From Kutzneria buriramensis (GTDB lineage Bacteria > Actinomycetota > Actinomycetes > Mycobacteriales > Pseudonocardiaceae), in NCBI RefSeq assembly GCF_003387475.1, contig NZ_QUNO01000028.1, positions 1-64,000 of the forward strand: DNA of 64,000 nucleotides. Direction: 5' to 3'. The position numbers and the translations under genes are program-made. Every line of letters begins with the position of its first letter. The stretch's first letter is position 1. Positions 8,743-16,903 of this stretch are shown here, one piece after another. Under the pieces are notes generated by a model, which was not told the DNA's origin, did not search any database, and saw only the letters and a program-made list of their open reading frames with translations.

Positions 8743-9837
8743 TCAGTCCTCGAGCCGAGACCCGGTCACCGGGTCGAACAGGTGCACCGCCTCGCGACGT
8801 GGCAGCAGGCCGACCTTGGCGCCGCGCTGGTTCGGGGACATGCCGGCGACACGCGCCGTGACGGCGTGTTCGACCAGGTCGCCGGTGCCGGCCTGTTCGA
8901 AGGAGCAGTACAGGAACTGGTCGCTGCCCAGCTCCTCGACGACGTCGACCACCACCGGGATGCCGTCGTCGAAGTCGACCACGTCCACGCCCTCCGGCCG
9001 GACGCCGACCACGACCTCATCGCCGCTGAGCTGGGCGCGCTGTCCCCGGGTGAGCCGGACGGCGTGGCCGGCGATCACCGCCGAATCGCCGTCGACCCGG
9101 GCCGGCAGCAGGTTCATCGCGGGCGAGCCGATGAAGCCGGCGACGAACAGGTTGGCCGGCTTGGAGAACAGGCCGATCGGGGTGTCGCACTGTTGCAGGA
9201 CACCGTCCTTCAGCACGGCGACCCGGTCGCCCATGGTCATCGCCTCCACCTGGTCGTGGGTGACGTAGACGGTGGTGACGCCGAGCCGGCGCTGGAGGGA
9301 GGCGATCTGGGTGCGGGTCTGCACCCGCAGCTTGGCGTCCAGATTGGACAGTGGCTCGTCCATGCAGAACACCTGCGGCTGGCGCACGATCGCCCGGCCC
9401 ATCGCGACCCGCTGACGCTGGCCGCCGGACAGCCGGGCCGGCTTGCGGTCCAGGTAGGACTCCAGGCCGAGCAGCGTCGCGGCCTTGCGCACCCGGCGCT
9501 CCCGCTCGTCCCGGGGCACCTTGGCCACCTTGAGGTGGAAGCCGATGTTCTCGCCGACGGTCATGTGCGGGTAGAGCGCGTAGTTCTGGAACACCATCGC
9601 GATGTCCCGGTCCTTGGGCGGCAGCGCGGTGACGTCGCGGTCGCCGATCCACACCTGCCCCTCGTCCACGCCCTCCAGGCCGGCCAGCATCCGCAGCGTG
9701 GTGGACTTGCCGCAGCCGGACGGCCCGACCAGCACCAGGAACTCGCCGTCGGCCACCTCCAGGTCCAGCCGGTCGACCGCCGGCCGGTCCACCCCGGCGT
9801 AGTAGCGGGTGGCGCCTCGGAAGGACACGTCTGCCAT
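8743..9837 (-). CDS. sugar ABC transporter ATPase (MsiK/UgpC type)
   Basis: This 364-residue ATPase energises the carbohydrate importer encoded just upstream. It shows Walker A GPSGCGKST (about 39-47), Q-loop VFQNYALYPHM, signature LSGGQRQR, Walker B with DEPLSNLDA, and H-loop TVYVTHDQVEAM. A C-terminal MalK-like TOBE/OB region (about 240-364) can receive regulatory inputs. It starts nine bases after the stop of the inner permease. Many actinomycetes use one genome-wide MsiK for all sugar importers; a dedicated ATPase inside the operon makes this system self-contained. Confidence 0.95.
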   Translation of the reverse strand: MADVSFRGATRYYAGVDRPAVDRLDLEVADGEFLVLVGPSGCGKSTTLRMLAGLEGVDEGQVWIGDRDVTALPPKDRDIAMVFQNYALYPHMTVGENIGFHLKVAKVPRDERERRVRKAATLLGLESYLDRKPARLSGGQRQRVAMGRAIVRQPQVFCMDEPLSNLDAKLRVQTRTQIASLQRRLGVTTVYVTHDQVEAMTMGDRVAVLKDGVLQQCDTPIGLFSKPANLFVAGFIGSPAMNLLPARVDGDSAVIAGHAVRLTRGQRAQLSGDEVVVGVRPEGVDVVDFDDGIPVVVDVVEELGSDQFLYCSFEQAGTGDLVEHAVTARVAGMSPNQRGAKVGLLPRREAVHLFDPVTGSRLED

Positions 9838-9846
9838 GGTGTTTCC

Positions 9847-10749
9847 CTACTTTCCGGAGCCGAGCGTCAGGCCCGTGATGATGCGGCGGGCCAGCACGAG
9901 GTACAGGACGAGCATCGGCAGCACGAGGATGGTCACCCCGGCGATCAGGCCGCCGTACTCGGACTGGTACTCGGCCGCGCCGTAGAACGTGAACAGCGCG
10001 CGGGCCAGCGTGAAGTGGGCCTGGGACTGGAGGAAGACGATGGCCAGCAGCGTCTCGTTCCACAGCCCGATGGCGTTCAGGATCAGCGCGGTGATCAGAC
10101 CGCCGCGGGCCAGCGGCAGCATGACCGCGAAGAACGTGCGCAGCGGCGAGGCGCCGTCGATCGCGGCGGCCTCCTCCATCTCGTCCGACAGCGACCGGAA
10201 GAAGCCGGTCAGCAGGAACACGGTGAACGGGATGGACAGCGCCACGTACACCAGGAACAGACCGAACAGGCTGTCGGTGAGGTGCACTGTGGACAGTCCG
10301 ATGAACAGCGGGATGATCACCGTCTGGAACGGCACCCCCATGCCGACCGCGATCAAGTTGGTCAGCGGCCCGGAACCGCGCACGCCCAGCCGGGTCAGGG
10401 CGTACGCGGCGGGCGCGGACACCAGCACGATCGCCGCCGACGACGCGGCCACCAGCACCACCGTGGTGAGGAAGGCGTCGCCGAAGCCGGCCTGGTCCCA
10501 CGCGTAGGCGAAGTTGCGCAGCGGCTTGCCGAGTTGGAACCAGCGCACCGGCAGGGCGAACGGCTTGGTGAAGATCTCCACCGGCGTCTTGAAGGAAGCG
10601 GCGATCAACCAGTACAGCACCAGCAGGTTGAAGGCGGTGAACCCCAGCACCACCACCATGCCGAGCACCCGCAGCGGGCTGCGCCGGCCCGCTCCCGGCG
10701 CCGGCCGGGGCCGGCGGGGCGCCTTGCGGCCCACATCCGCGACCGTCAT
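9847..10749 (-). CDS. sugar ABC transporter permease (MalG type)
   Basis: This is a 300-residue inner-membrane permease with about six helices (first around 28-50, VLGMVVVLGFTAFNLLVLYW). The EAA coupling loop reads EEAAAIDGASPLRTFFAVMLPL in the MalG position. The Arg/Pro-rich N-terminus is cytoplasmic. It pairs with the permease encoded 13 bp upstream to form the translocation pore, and is followed by the ATPase gene nine bases downstream. Confidence 0.93.
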   Translation of the reverse strand: MTVADVGRKAPRRPRPAPGAGRRSPLRVLGMVVVLGFTAFNLLVLYWLIAASFKTPVEIFTKPFALPVRWFQLGKPLRNFAYAWDQAGFGDAFLTTVVLVAASSAAIVLVSAPAAYALTRLGVRGSGPLTNLIAVGMGVPFQTVIIPLFIGLSTVHLTDSLFGLFLVYVALSIPFTVFLLTGFFRSLSDEMEEAAAIDGASPLRTFFAVMLPLARGGLITALILNAIGLWNETLLAIVFLQSQAHFTLARALFTFYGAAEYQSEYGGLIAGVTILVLPMLVLYLVLARRIITGLTLGSGK

Positions 10750-10762
10750 GGGCTTCCTCCAC

Positions 10763-11728
10763 TCAGAACTGGATGGTGTCGCGCCGCATCAGGCGACGCA
10801 GCAGCACGACGAACACGGACGTCAGCGCGATCATCACGACCGCGCAGGCGCTGGCCCCGCCGTAGTCGGGCGTGCCCTGGCTGCCGAAGGAGCGGTCGAA
10901 GACGTAGATGCCCAGCGTCCACGCCGCCGTCGGCGGCGAGTACGTGCCCGGCCCGGCGAGCACGAAGACCAGCTCGAAGATCTTGAGCGCGTTGATGGTC
11001 CACAGCACGCCGGCGACGCCGACCACGTCCCAGGTCAGCGGCAGCGTGATCGCGCGGAACTTCTGCCACGCCGACGCGCCGGCGATCTCCGCGTCCTCGT
11101 ACAGGTAGGGCGGGATGCGGTCCACGGCGGCCATCAGAATCGTGATGTAGAAACCGGAGCTGGCCCAGACGAGCGCGCCGATGACGGTGAGGGTGACGTT
11201 CTCCGGGGCGAGGAACCGCACCGGGTCGATGCCGAGCCCGCCCAGCACGAAGTTGGCCAGCCCCTTGTCGTCGGACTTGAACAGGAAGCTGAAGAACATG
11301 GCCAGCGCGACCGGGGCCACGATGTTGGGGAAGAACAGGATCGTGCGCACGAGCTTGCCGCCGGGCATGTCCCGCAACACCATCGTGAACAGGAACGCCA
11401 GCAGGAACGTCCCGATGCCGCCGACCACCACGTACATCAGGGTGTTCACCAGCGCGGACCGGAACGAGTCGCTGGCGAACATCCGCAGGTAGCCGGCGAA
11501 TCCGGTGAACTGGGGCGTGTCGCCGGCGCCGGCCCAGCGGGTGAACGACAGCACGCCGGTCACGATCGTCGGCGCGACCAGGAAGACCACGTACAGAATG
11601 AGCGCGGGCGCGAGGAACGGCCAGAACAGGCGGCGCTTGCGGACCAGGTGGCCGCCGGAAGTGCCGGTGGGGCCGGGTTTTCCGGCGGCGCCGCGCTGTG
11701 TGGCCGGCGCCGCCGCGATGGTCGCCAT
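10763..11728 (-). CDS. sugar ABC transporter permease (MalF type)
   Basis: This 321-residue permease starts at ATG 11728, overlapping the stop of the solute-binding gene (TGATG), so translation is coupled. After a cytoplasmic Pro/Gly tail it has six predicted helices; the first is FWPFLAPALILYVVFLVAPTI. The EAA-like loop is EDAEIAGASAWQKFRAITLPL. MalF-type permeases form heterodimers with the MalG-type partner next in the operon. Reading frames opening far upstream in this phase run antisense to nothing useful and are not part of the gene. Confidence 0.93.
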   Translation of the reverse strand: MATIAAAPATQRGAAGKPGPTGTSGGHLVRKRRLFWPFLAPALILYVVFLVAPTIVTGVLSFTRWAGAGDTPQFTGFAGYLRMFASDSFRSALVNTLMYVVVGGIGTFLLAFLFTMVLRDMPGGKLVRTILFFPNIVAPVALAMFFSFLFKSDDKGLANFVLGGLGIDPVRFLAPENVTLTVIGALVWASSGFYITILMAAVDRIPPYLYEDAEIAGASAWQKFRAITLPLTWDVVGVAGVLWTINALKIFELVFVLAGPGTYSPPTAAWTLGIYVFDRSFGSQGTPDYGGASACAVVMIALTSVFVVLLRRLMRRDTIQF

Positions 11729-13140
11729 CAGGCCTGGCTCTTCCAGTACTCGGCGGTCTTGTCGGCGAGTTGGGCGATGAACTCGTCGGCGCCGAGCGTG
11801 CCCTTGAGCAGGTAGTCGTCGGCCGGGTAGAAGACGTCGTTGACGTACTTGCCGCCGAACAGGCCGTCGATGCCGTCCATGAAGATCATGTGCTGCTTGT
11901 TCGGGTCGTCCAGCGCCTTCTTCACGTCCGCGAGGTCGGCCGGGACCTCCAGGTCGGGGCGCGGGGTGATGTTGTCGGCGACGGCCGGGATGCCCTTGAG
12001 CACATCCTTGTTCAGGAAGTAGGCGATGAAGTCCTTGGCCGCCTCGGCGTGCCTGGCCTTGGCCGTGACGGCGAAGCCGATCGGCAACTGCTCGACGATG
12101 TCGTGGGTGGCGCCGTCGGGCAGCGGGAACTGGAAGGAGCCGTAGTTGATCTTCTTGTCGCTGCCCTCCTTGTTCAGGTACTCCCGGGTCTCGCTGGGCG
12201 CCCAGCTGCCGACGAACAGGTAGTCGGACTCGCCGTCCGCCCACTTCTGCTGCACCTGCGGGAACTTGGAGGCGTTCCAGCCGTCGATGAAGTAGCCGCC
12301 CTTGGCCAGCCGCTCCACGATCTGCGCGGCCTTGCGGAAGCCGGGCTCGGTCTTCCAGGTCTGGCCGGTCTTGTCGGCGGCCGCCCGGGCCAGGCCGCCG
12401 GGGCCGACGTAGCGGGCGGCGAGCTGGGTGAAGAAGTAGGCGTTGTAGAAGTCGATGTCGCCGTCCTGGCTGACGGCCGCCTTGCCGGAGTTCTTCGCCT
12501 TGTCGAACAGCTGGAACAGGTCGTCGACGGTCTTCGGCGCGGTGAAGTCCTTGACCTGGTCCTTGTTGTACCACCAGGCGTTGCCGAGCAGCTCGTACGG
12601 GATCTCGAAGTAGTGTCCATTGTGGTCGCGGTTCTGCGGCATGTCGTACGAGCTGGGCGCCAGCACATCCTTGACGGTCTTGTCCCCCTCGCCGACCGGC
12701 AGCCCGAGCACGTCGTCGACGCTCTGCGTGCCGCCGGGCGCGACGACGGCCGCCCCGACCTGGCTGATGTCCTGGTCGAACAGGTCCGGCACGGTGTCGG
12801 TGTTCAGCGCCGGCGCCAGGTTCTGGGTCAGGTACTTGCGCCCCAGCCACTGCACGGTCACCTTGACGCCGGTCTGCTTGCCGAAGCAGTCGACGGCGTG
12901 CTGGAGCACCTTGCCCTGCGGCTCGTCCTTGGTCCACATCGACCAGTAGGTGAGCTCCTTGTCGGTGGTCGGCTTGGCCGCCACCGCCGGACAGGACGAC
13001 GAGAGATACGCGTCGGCCGTGGGCAGCGCGTTGTCGTCGCCGGCGCCGGCGCTGCCGCAGGCGGTCGCCGAGGCGGCGACCGCCACCGCCGCACCGATCG
13101 CAGCCCAGGTCCTTCTACCAGTCGTGCTCATGGCCACCAT
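11728..13140 (-). CDS. ABC sugar-binding lipoprotein
   Basis: This 470-residue extracellular solute-binding protein (family 1, MalE/NgcE-like) has a signal peptide ending in a lipobox (ASATAC, cysteine about residue 28). The mature lobe begins with KELTYWSMWTKDEPQGKVLQ, then TGVKVTVQWLGRKY, and shows many Trp/Tyr residues expected in a sugar cleft (NAWWYNKDQV, GSWAP). ATG 13140 and ATG 13131 are both possible starts. It captures the mono- or oligosaccharide for the two permeases and ATPase downstream. It is first in a five-gene minus-strand operon (binding protein, permease, permease, ATPase, GH27). The substrate is inferred from the catabolic genes across the divergent region. Confidence 0.93.
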   Translation of the reverse strand: MVAMSTTGRRTWAAIGAAVAVAASATACGSAGAGDDNALPTADAYLSSSCPAVAAKPTTDKELTYWSMWTKDEPQGKVLQHAVDCFGKQTGVKVTVQWLGRKYLTQNLAPALNTDTVPDLFDQDISQVGAAVVAPGGTQSVDDVLGLPVGEGDKTVKDVLAPSSYDMPQNRDHNGHYFEIPYELLGNAWWYNKDQVKDFTAPKTVDDLFQLFDKAKNSGKAAVSQDGDIDFYNAYFFTQLAARYVGPGGLARAAADKTGQTWKTEPGFRKAAQIVERLAKGGYFIDGWNASKFPQVQQKWADGESDYLFVGSWAPSETREYLNKEGSDKKINYGSFQFPLPDGATHDIVEQLPIGFAVTAKARHAEAAKDFIAYFLNKDVLKGIPAVADNITPRPDLEVPADLADVKKALDDPNKQHMIFMDGIDGLFGGKYVNDVFYPADDYLLKGTLGADEFIAQLADKTAEYWKSQA

Positions 13141-13316
13141 CCAGTCGAGCCGAGCTGATCGCGGTCGGGTCGTGCACGGCTTTGCGCGATTCTGCTCAGT
13201 TTAAAGGTTCTACGAACAGCTTGCGTCATCGAGTGCGCATACCTTTGACCGCCGCACGGGGCCGACGCAAGGGCGGGCCGGCGTCGTGCCCGAACCGTTA
13301 CCTTCGCGGGCACGAC

Positions 13317-13347
13317 GAAAAAGGAGCCGGTCGACCGACCGGCTCCT
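13317..13347 (-). terminator. intrinsic terminator of the DeoR-family gene
   Basis: On the minus strand a 12-bp perfect stem (AGGAGCCGGTCG / CGACCGGCTCCT, two-base loop) is followed by a run of five T. It begins 18 bp after the regulator's stop codon and separates the regulator from the transporter operon, so the solute-binding gene probably has its own promoter at 13141-13300. Confidence 0.85.
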
Positions 13348-13364
13348 CGGGTGCGCGATGGCGG

Positions 13365-14150
13365 CTAGGCCTGGATGACCTGCACTCCCGCGCCGCCGAA
13401 CGCGGCGACGAGGTCCGGGTCGGCGGCGGTGTCGGTGACCAGCGCGTCCACCTCGTCGAGCCGGCAGATCAGCGTGAACGCGCTCTTGCCGAGCTTCGAG
13501 GAGTCGGCGACGACGACGGTCCGGCGGGCGCGCGAGACCATCAGCCGGTTGATGCTGGCCTCGCCCTCGTTGTACGCCGTCGCGCCGGCGTCGGCGCTGA
13601 TCGCGTCGACGCCCAGGAAGAGGTGGTCGAGGGTGAGCTGGGGCAGCACGAGGGTGGCCAGCGGGCCGGTCAGCTCGTAGGACTGTGGGCGGGCGACGCC
13701 GCCGGTGACCACCAGCTTGATGTGCTGCCGCACCACCAGTTCGTTGGCGATGTTCACCGCGTTGGTGACGACGGTGAGCGCCGGCTCCACGCCCACGCCG
13801 GTCAGGTCGGTGCGCGTCGCCAACGCCCGGGCGACCTCCGTCGTGGTGGTGCCGCCGTTGAGGCCGACGACCGCGCCGGGGGCGACCAGCGCCGCGGCGG
13901 CCTTGGCGATGCGCTCCTTCTCGGTGGCGTGCCGGGCGGTCTTGTAACGCAGCGGCAGGTCGTAGGACACGTTGTGCGCGACCGCGCCGCCGCGGGTGCG
14001 GGTGATCATCTGCTGCTGCGCGAGGTGGTCGAGGTCGCGGCGGATGGTCGCGGCGGAGACCGCCAGCTCGGTCGCCGCGGATTCCACTTCCAGCCGGCCG
14101 TCGCGCGCGATGATGTCGAGCAGGGCGTTCCATCGTTCGTGCGACGTCAT
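13365..14150 (-). CDS. DeoR-family sugar-phosphate-responsive repressor
   Basis: The 261-residue regulator starts at ATG 14150, with GGAGGA eight bases upstream; an upstream in-frame ATG is unsupported. The N-terminal winged helix (about 1-58) carries the DeoR signature, AATELAVSAATIRRDLDHLAQQ, followed by ITRTRGGAV. The C-terminal DeoRC/ribose-isomerase-like domain has GLNGGTTTTEVAR and VVTNAVNIAN, the phosphosugar-binding loops. Such proteins are relieved by a phosphorylated intermediate of the pathway they control, here plausibly tagatose-6-phosphate or galactosamine-6-phosphate. It lies between the transporter operon and the divergent catabolic operon, and probably controls both. Confidence 0.9.
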   Translation of the reverse strand: MTSHERWNALLDIIARDGRLEVESAATELAVSAATIRRDLDHLAQQQMITRTRGGAVAHNVSYDLPLRYKTARHATEKERIAKAAAALVAPGAVVGLNGGTTTTEVARALATRTDLTGVGVEPALTVVTNAVNIANELVVRQHIKLVVTGGVARPQSYELTGPLATLVLPQLTLDHLFLGVDAISADAGATAYNEGEASINRLMVSRARRTVVVADSSKLGKSAFTLICRLDEVDALVTDTAADPDLVAAFGGAGVQVIQA

Positions 14151-14236
14151 CGGGCCGTCCTCCAACCACTGCGGTGCGCGTTCCCGCCGATCTTCGAGCA
14201 CGCCCGGGCGAGATGCCAGCCACTTCGCACCGTCTT

Positions 14237-14290
14237 GCGTGTTGATGCTCGTTATGGCCTACTTGTGCGCAGAACTGCTCATCAACGCGC
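14237..14290. promoter_or_regulatory. candidate DeoR operator, paired inverted 11-mers
   Basis: In the divergent region between the regulator and the SIS gene, GCGTGTTGATG (14237-14247) is mirrored by CATCAACGCGC (14280-14290), with one mismatch. The arm centres are 43 bp apart, about four helical turns, a spacing suited to a tetrameric or looping DeoR repressor. A related CTTGCGT motif occurs upstream of the binding-protein gene at about 13220. Function is inferred from position and symmetry. Confidence 0.5.
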
Positions 14291-14301
14291 ATCGGAGCGG
14301 C

Positions 14302-15180
14302 ATGAGTCACGCACTGAACGAGATCGCCAGCCAGCCGGGCTGCTGGCGCCAAGCACAGGAGCTCGCGGCGACCGCGCCGGCGGGCCTGCCGCAGCCCGGC
14401 GAACGCGTCGCCGTGATCGGCTGCGGCACGTCGCTGTTCGTCGCGCAGGCCTATGCCGCGCTGCGGGAGGGCGCCGGGCACGGCGAGACCGACGCCTGGC
14501 CGGCATCGGAGTTCCTCGCGCACCGCCGCTACGACCGCGTGCTGGCGATCTCGCGGTCGGGCACGACGACGGAGATCCTGCGCGCGCTGTCCACGATCGC
14601 CGGCTCCACCCGCCGTACCTTGATCACGGGCGTGGCCGGCAGCCCCGCGTGCGAGCTCGCCGACGACGTCGTCGCGATGGACTTCGCCGACGAGCAGTCC
14701 GTGGTGCAGACCCGGTTCCCGACGACCCTGCTGGTCCTGCTGCGGGCCCACCTCGGCGAGGACGTGTCCGCCCTCCCCGAGCAGGCCGAGCGGGCGCTGC
14801 GCCGGGACCTGCCGAGCGACTGGCCGGCGTTCCGCCAGTACACGTTCCTCGGCTCCGGCTGGACGGTGGGCCTGGCCAACGAGGCCGCGCTCAAGGTCCG
14901 GGAGGCCGCGCAGGCGTGGGCGGAGGCCTATCCGGGCATGGAGTACCGGCATGGCCCCATCGCGGTGGCGGACGTGGCCTCGCTCGTGTGGGTGTTCGGC
15001 GACCTTCCGCCCGGCCTGCACGAGGAGATCCGCGCCACCGGGGCACAGCTGGAGACGTCCACAGTGGACCCGCTGGCGGAGTTGGTACGGGCGCAACGAC
15101 TCGCGGTCGAGCTGGCGGCGTGGCGCGGCCTGGACTCGGACGCGCCCCGCAACCTCACGCGCTCCGTGATCCTGACATGA
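14302..15180 (+). CDS. SIS-domain sugar isomerase/deaminase (AgaS/GlmS-C type)
   Basis: This 292-residue cytoplasmic enzyme starts at ATG 14302 with GGAG five to six bases upstream. It has two SIS halves: VAVIGCGTSLFVAQAYAALR and SRSGTTTEILRAL bind the phosphate, and the second half has EAALKVREAAQAWAEAYPGMEYRHGP, the catalytic-helix pattern of AgaS, FrlB and the GlmS isomerase domain. Given its neighbours, the likeliest reaction is conversion of galactosamine-6-phosphate to tagatose-6-phosphate with loss of ammonia, as for AgaS. It is shorter than Escherichia coli AgaS (about 384 residues), so another amino- or keto-sugar phosphate is possible. It overlaps the next gene by ATGA. Confidence 0.85.
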   Translation: MSHALNEIASQPGCWRQAQELAATAPAGLPQPGERVAVIGCGTSLFVAQAYAALREGAGHGETDAWPASEFLAHRRYDRVLAISRSGTTTEILRALSTIAGSTRRTLITGVAGSPACELADDVVAMDFADEQSVVQTRFPTTLLVLLRAHLGEDVSALPEQAERALRRDLPSDWPAFRQYTFLGSGWTVGLANEAALKVREAAQAWAEAYPGMEYRHGPIAVADVASLVWVFGDLPPGLHEEIRATGAQLETSTVDPLAELVRAQRLAVELAAWRGLDSDAPRNLTRSVILT

Positions 15181-16046
15181 CCGTGGTCGCGGTGGACGTC
15201 GGCGGCACGCTGATGAAGGGGGCGGTCGTCGACGACGACCGCATCGCCCGGACCACAGAGGACCGGCCCACGCCGCGCCGGCCGGACACCATCGACGGCA
15301 TCCTGCGGTTCGTCGAGGACCTCGTCGAGCGGGCCGGACAGCGCCCGGAGGCGGTCGGACTCGCCGTGCCGGGCATCGTCGACGAGCACGGCGTCGCCCG
15401 GTACTCCAGCAACCTCGGCTGGCGCGACGTGCCGCTGCGGGACATCGCCACGGCCCGGCTCGGTCTGCCGGTGACCCTCGTCCAGGACGTGCTGGCCGGC
15501 GGGTTCGCCGAGCGGGACCTCGGCGCGGCCCAGGGCGTCGACAACTTCGTGTTCCTGCCGATCGGCACCGGGGTGGCCGGGGCCGTCTTCGTCGACGGAC
15601 GGCCGTATCGCGGCGCGGACGGGCTGGCCGGGGAGATCGGGCACATGCCGGTCCCGCTCGGCGACGAGCCCTGCACGTGCGGGCAGCGCGGTTGCCTTGA
15701 GACGTACGCGTCGGCTGCGGCACTGGCCCGTCGGTACGGCGAACCCGGCGCCACCGCCGCCGATGTCGTGGCGCGGACGCCGCACGATCCCGCCGCACGG
15801 CGGGTGTTCGACGAAGCCCTGGCCGCCTTGGGTCACGCGCTCACCGCCTGCACGATGTTGCTCGATCCCTCGCTCGTGGTGATAGGCGGCGGGCTGGCCG
15901 AGGCCGGCGAGCGGCTGCTGGCGCCGCTGCGGGAGCAGCTGCGGTCCCGGATCGCCTGGCGGCAGCCGCCGAAGGTCGTCAGGGCCGCACTGGGCGCGTC
16001 CGCGGGACGGCTCGGCGCCGCCATCTGCGCCCGGAGCGCCTCGTGA
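15177..16046 (+). CDS. ROK-family sugar kinase
   Basis: This 289-residue ATP-dependent sugar kinase has an N-terminal phosphate loop VDVGGTLMKGAVV, catalytic region LVQDVLAGGFAE, glycine loop LPIGTGVAGAVF, and the ROK zinc site with GEIGHMPV followed by CTCGQRGCLETYAS. It is sandwiched by 4-bp overlaps (ATGA with the SIS gene, GTGA with the PfkB gene), so it is translationally coupled. In an aminosugar pathway it would phosphorylate the imported sugar at C6 (GalNAc or galactosamine). ROK specificity cannot be read from motifs alone. Confidence 0.9.
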   Translation: MTVVAVDVGGTLMKGAVVDDDRIARTTEDRPTPRRPDTIDGILRFVEDLVERAGQRPEAVGLAVPGIVDEHGVARYSSNLGWRDVPLRDIATARLGLPVTLVQDVLAGGFAERDLGAAQGVDNFVFLPIGTGVAGAVFVDGRPYRGADGLAGEIGHMPVPLGDEPCTCGQRGCLETYASAAALARRYGEPGATAADVVARTPHDPAARRVFDEALAALGHALTACTMLLDPSLVVIGGGLAEAGERLLAPLREQLRSRIAWRQPPKVVRAALGASAGRLGAAICARSAS

Positions 16047-16900
16047 TCGTCACCGTCACCCTCAACGCCGCCCTGGACGTCACCTATCGCTTGGACCGGT
16101 TGTCTCCCGGGCGAACCCATCGCGTGCGGGACGTGCACAGCCGGGCCGGCGGCAAGGGCGTGAACGTCGCCGATGTGCTGCGGCAGCTCGGTGAGCCGGT
16201 CACCGCGACCGGGTTCGCCGGGCCCCAACTGCTGTCGGAGCTGCCGCAATTCGTGCCGATCGCCGCCGAGAGCCGGCGCACGGTCGCCGTGGTGGACGCG
16301 GACGCGGTCACCATGCTCAACGAGCCGGGACCGCCGATCAGCGCGGCGGAATGGGCGGCGCTGGAGGCGGAGTTCGACCGGCTCGCGGCCACCGCGTCGG
16401 TGGTGGTGCTGTCCGGCAGCCTACCCGGACTTCCCGCCGACGCCTACGCGCGGTTGATCAGACGCAGCCCCGTGCCGGTCATCCTGGACGCCGAGGGAGA
16501 GCCGCTGCGTGCCGGCATCGCGGCCGGGCCGGCGCTGATCAAGCCGAACATCGACGAGCTGGCCGGCCTGCTCGGCCGCACGCCCACGCTCCCCGGCGAC
16601 TGCCACGCTCTGGACGTGCCGACGGCCGTCACCCTCGGACCGGACGGCGCCGTTCTGTCCACATCGGACGGAATCTGGAGCGCCCGGCCGCCGCGACCCG
16701 TGCACGGCAACCCGACCGGGGCCGGGGACGCCTTCACCGCGGCGTTGGCCATCGGCCTGGCCCACAACCGACCCTGGCCCGAGACCCTCGCCGACGCCGT
16801 CGCGCTGTCGGCGGCCGCCGTGGCCGCACCGGTCGCCGGGGCCTTCGACGCCCCCACCTACCGCGAATTCGCCGACGCCGTCACCGTCGAGGAGAACTGA
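16043..16900 (+). CDS. PfkB-family phosphosugar kinase (1-phosphofructokinase/tagatose-6-phosphate kinase type)
   Basis: The 285-residue ribokinase-fold enzyme starts with VTVTLNAALDVTYRLD, the hallmark of the FruK/LacC branch. It has the substrate loop RAGGKGVNVADVLRQLG, the KPNIDEL motif (LIKPNIDELAGLLG) and the PfkB C-terminal signature GNPTGAGDAFTAALAIGL with the catalytic Asp. That branch phosphorylates fructose-1-phosphate or tagatose-6-phosphate to the bisphosphate. The following aldolase gene makes tagatose-1,6-bisphosphate the natural product. GTG 16043 overlaps the ROK stop. Confidence 0.9.
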   Translation: MIVTVTLNAALDVTYRLDRLSPGRTHRVRDVHSRAGGKGVNVADVLRQLGEPVTATGFAGPQLLSELPQFVPIAAESRRTVAVVDADAVTMLNEPGPPISAAEWAALEAEFDRLAATASVVVLSGSLPGLPADAYARLIRRSPVPVILDAEGEPLRAGIAAGPALIKPNIDELAGLLGRTPTLPGDCHALDVPTAVTLGPDGAVLSTSDGIWSARPPRPVHGNPTGAGDAFTAALAIGLAHNRPWPETLADAVALSAAAVAAPVAGAFDAPTYREFADAVTVEEN

Positions 16901-16903
16901 ACC

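Noticed and set aside
6856-10986. A 1,376-codon plus-strand open frame antisense to the GH27 and ABC genes
   Set aside because: Composition is His/Arg/Gly/Val-rich shadow; the opposite strand carries textbook ABC and GH27 motifs with overlaps and ribosome sites.
13182-15798. Very long open frames on both strands across the DeoR-SIS-ROK region
   Set aside because: Only the frames with DeoR, SIS and ROK motifs make sense; the others are Arg/Pro-rich GC-skew artefacts.
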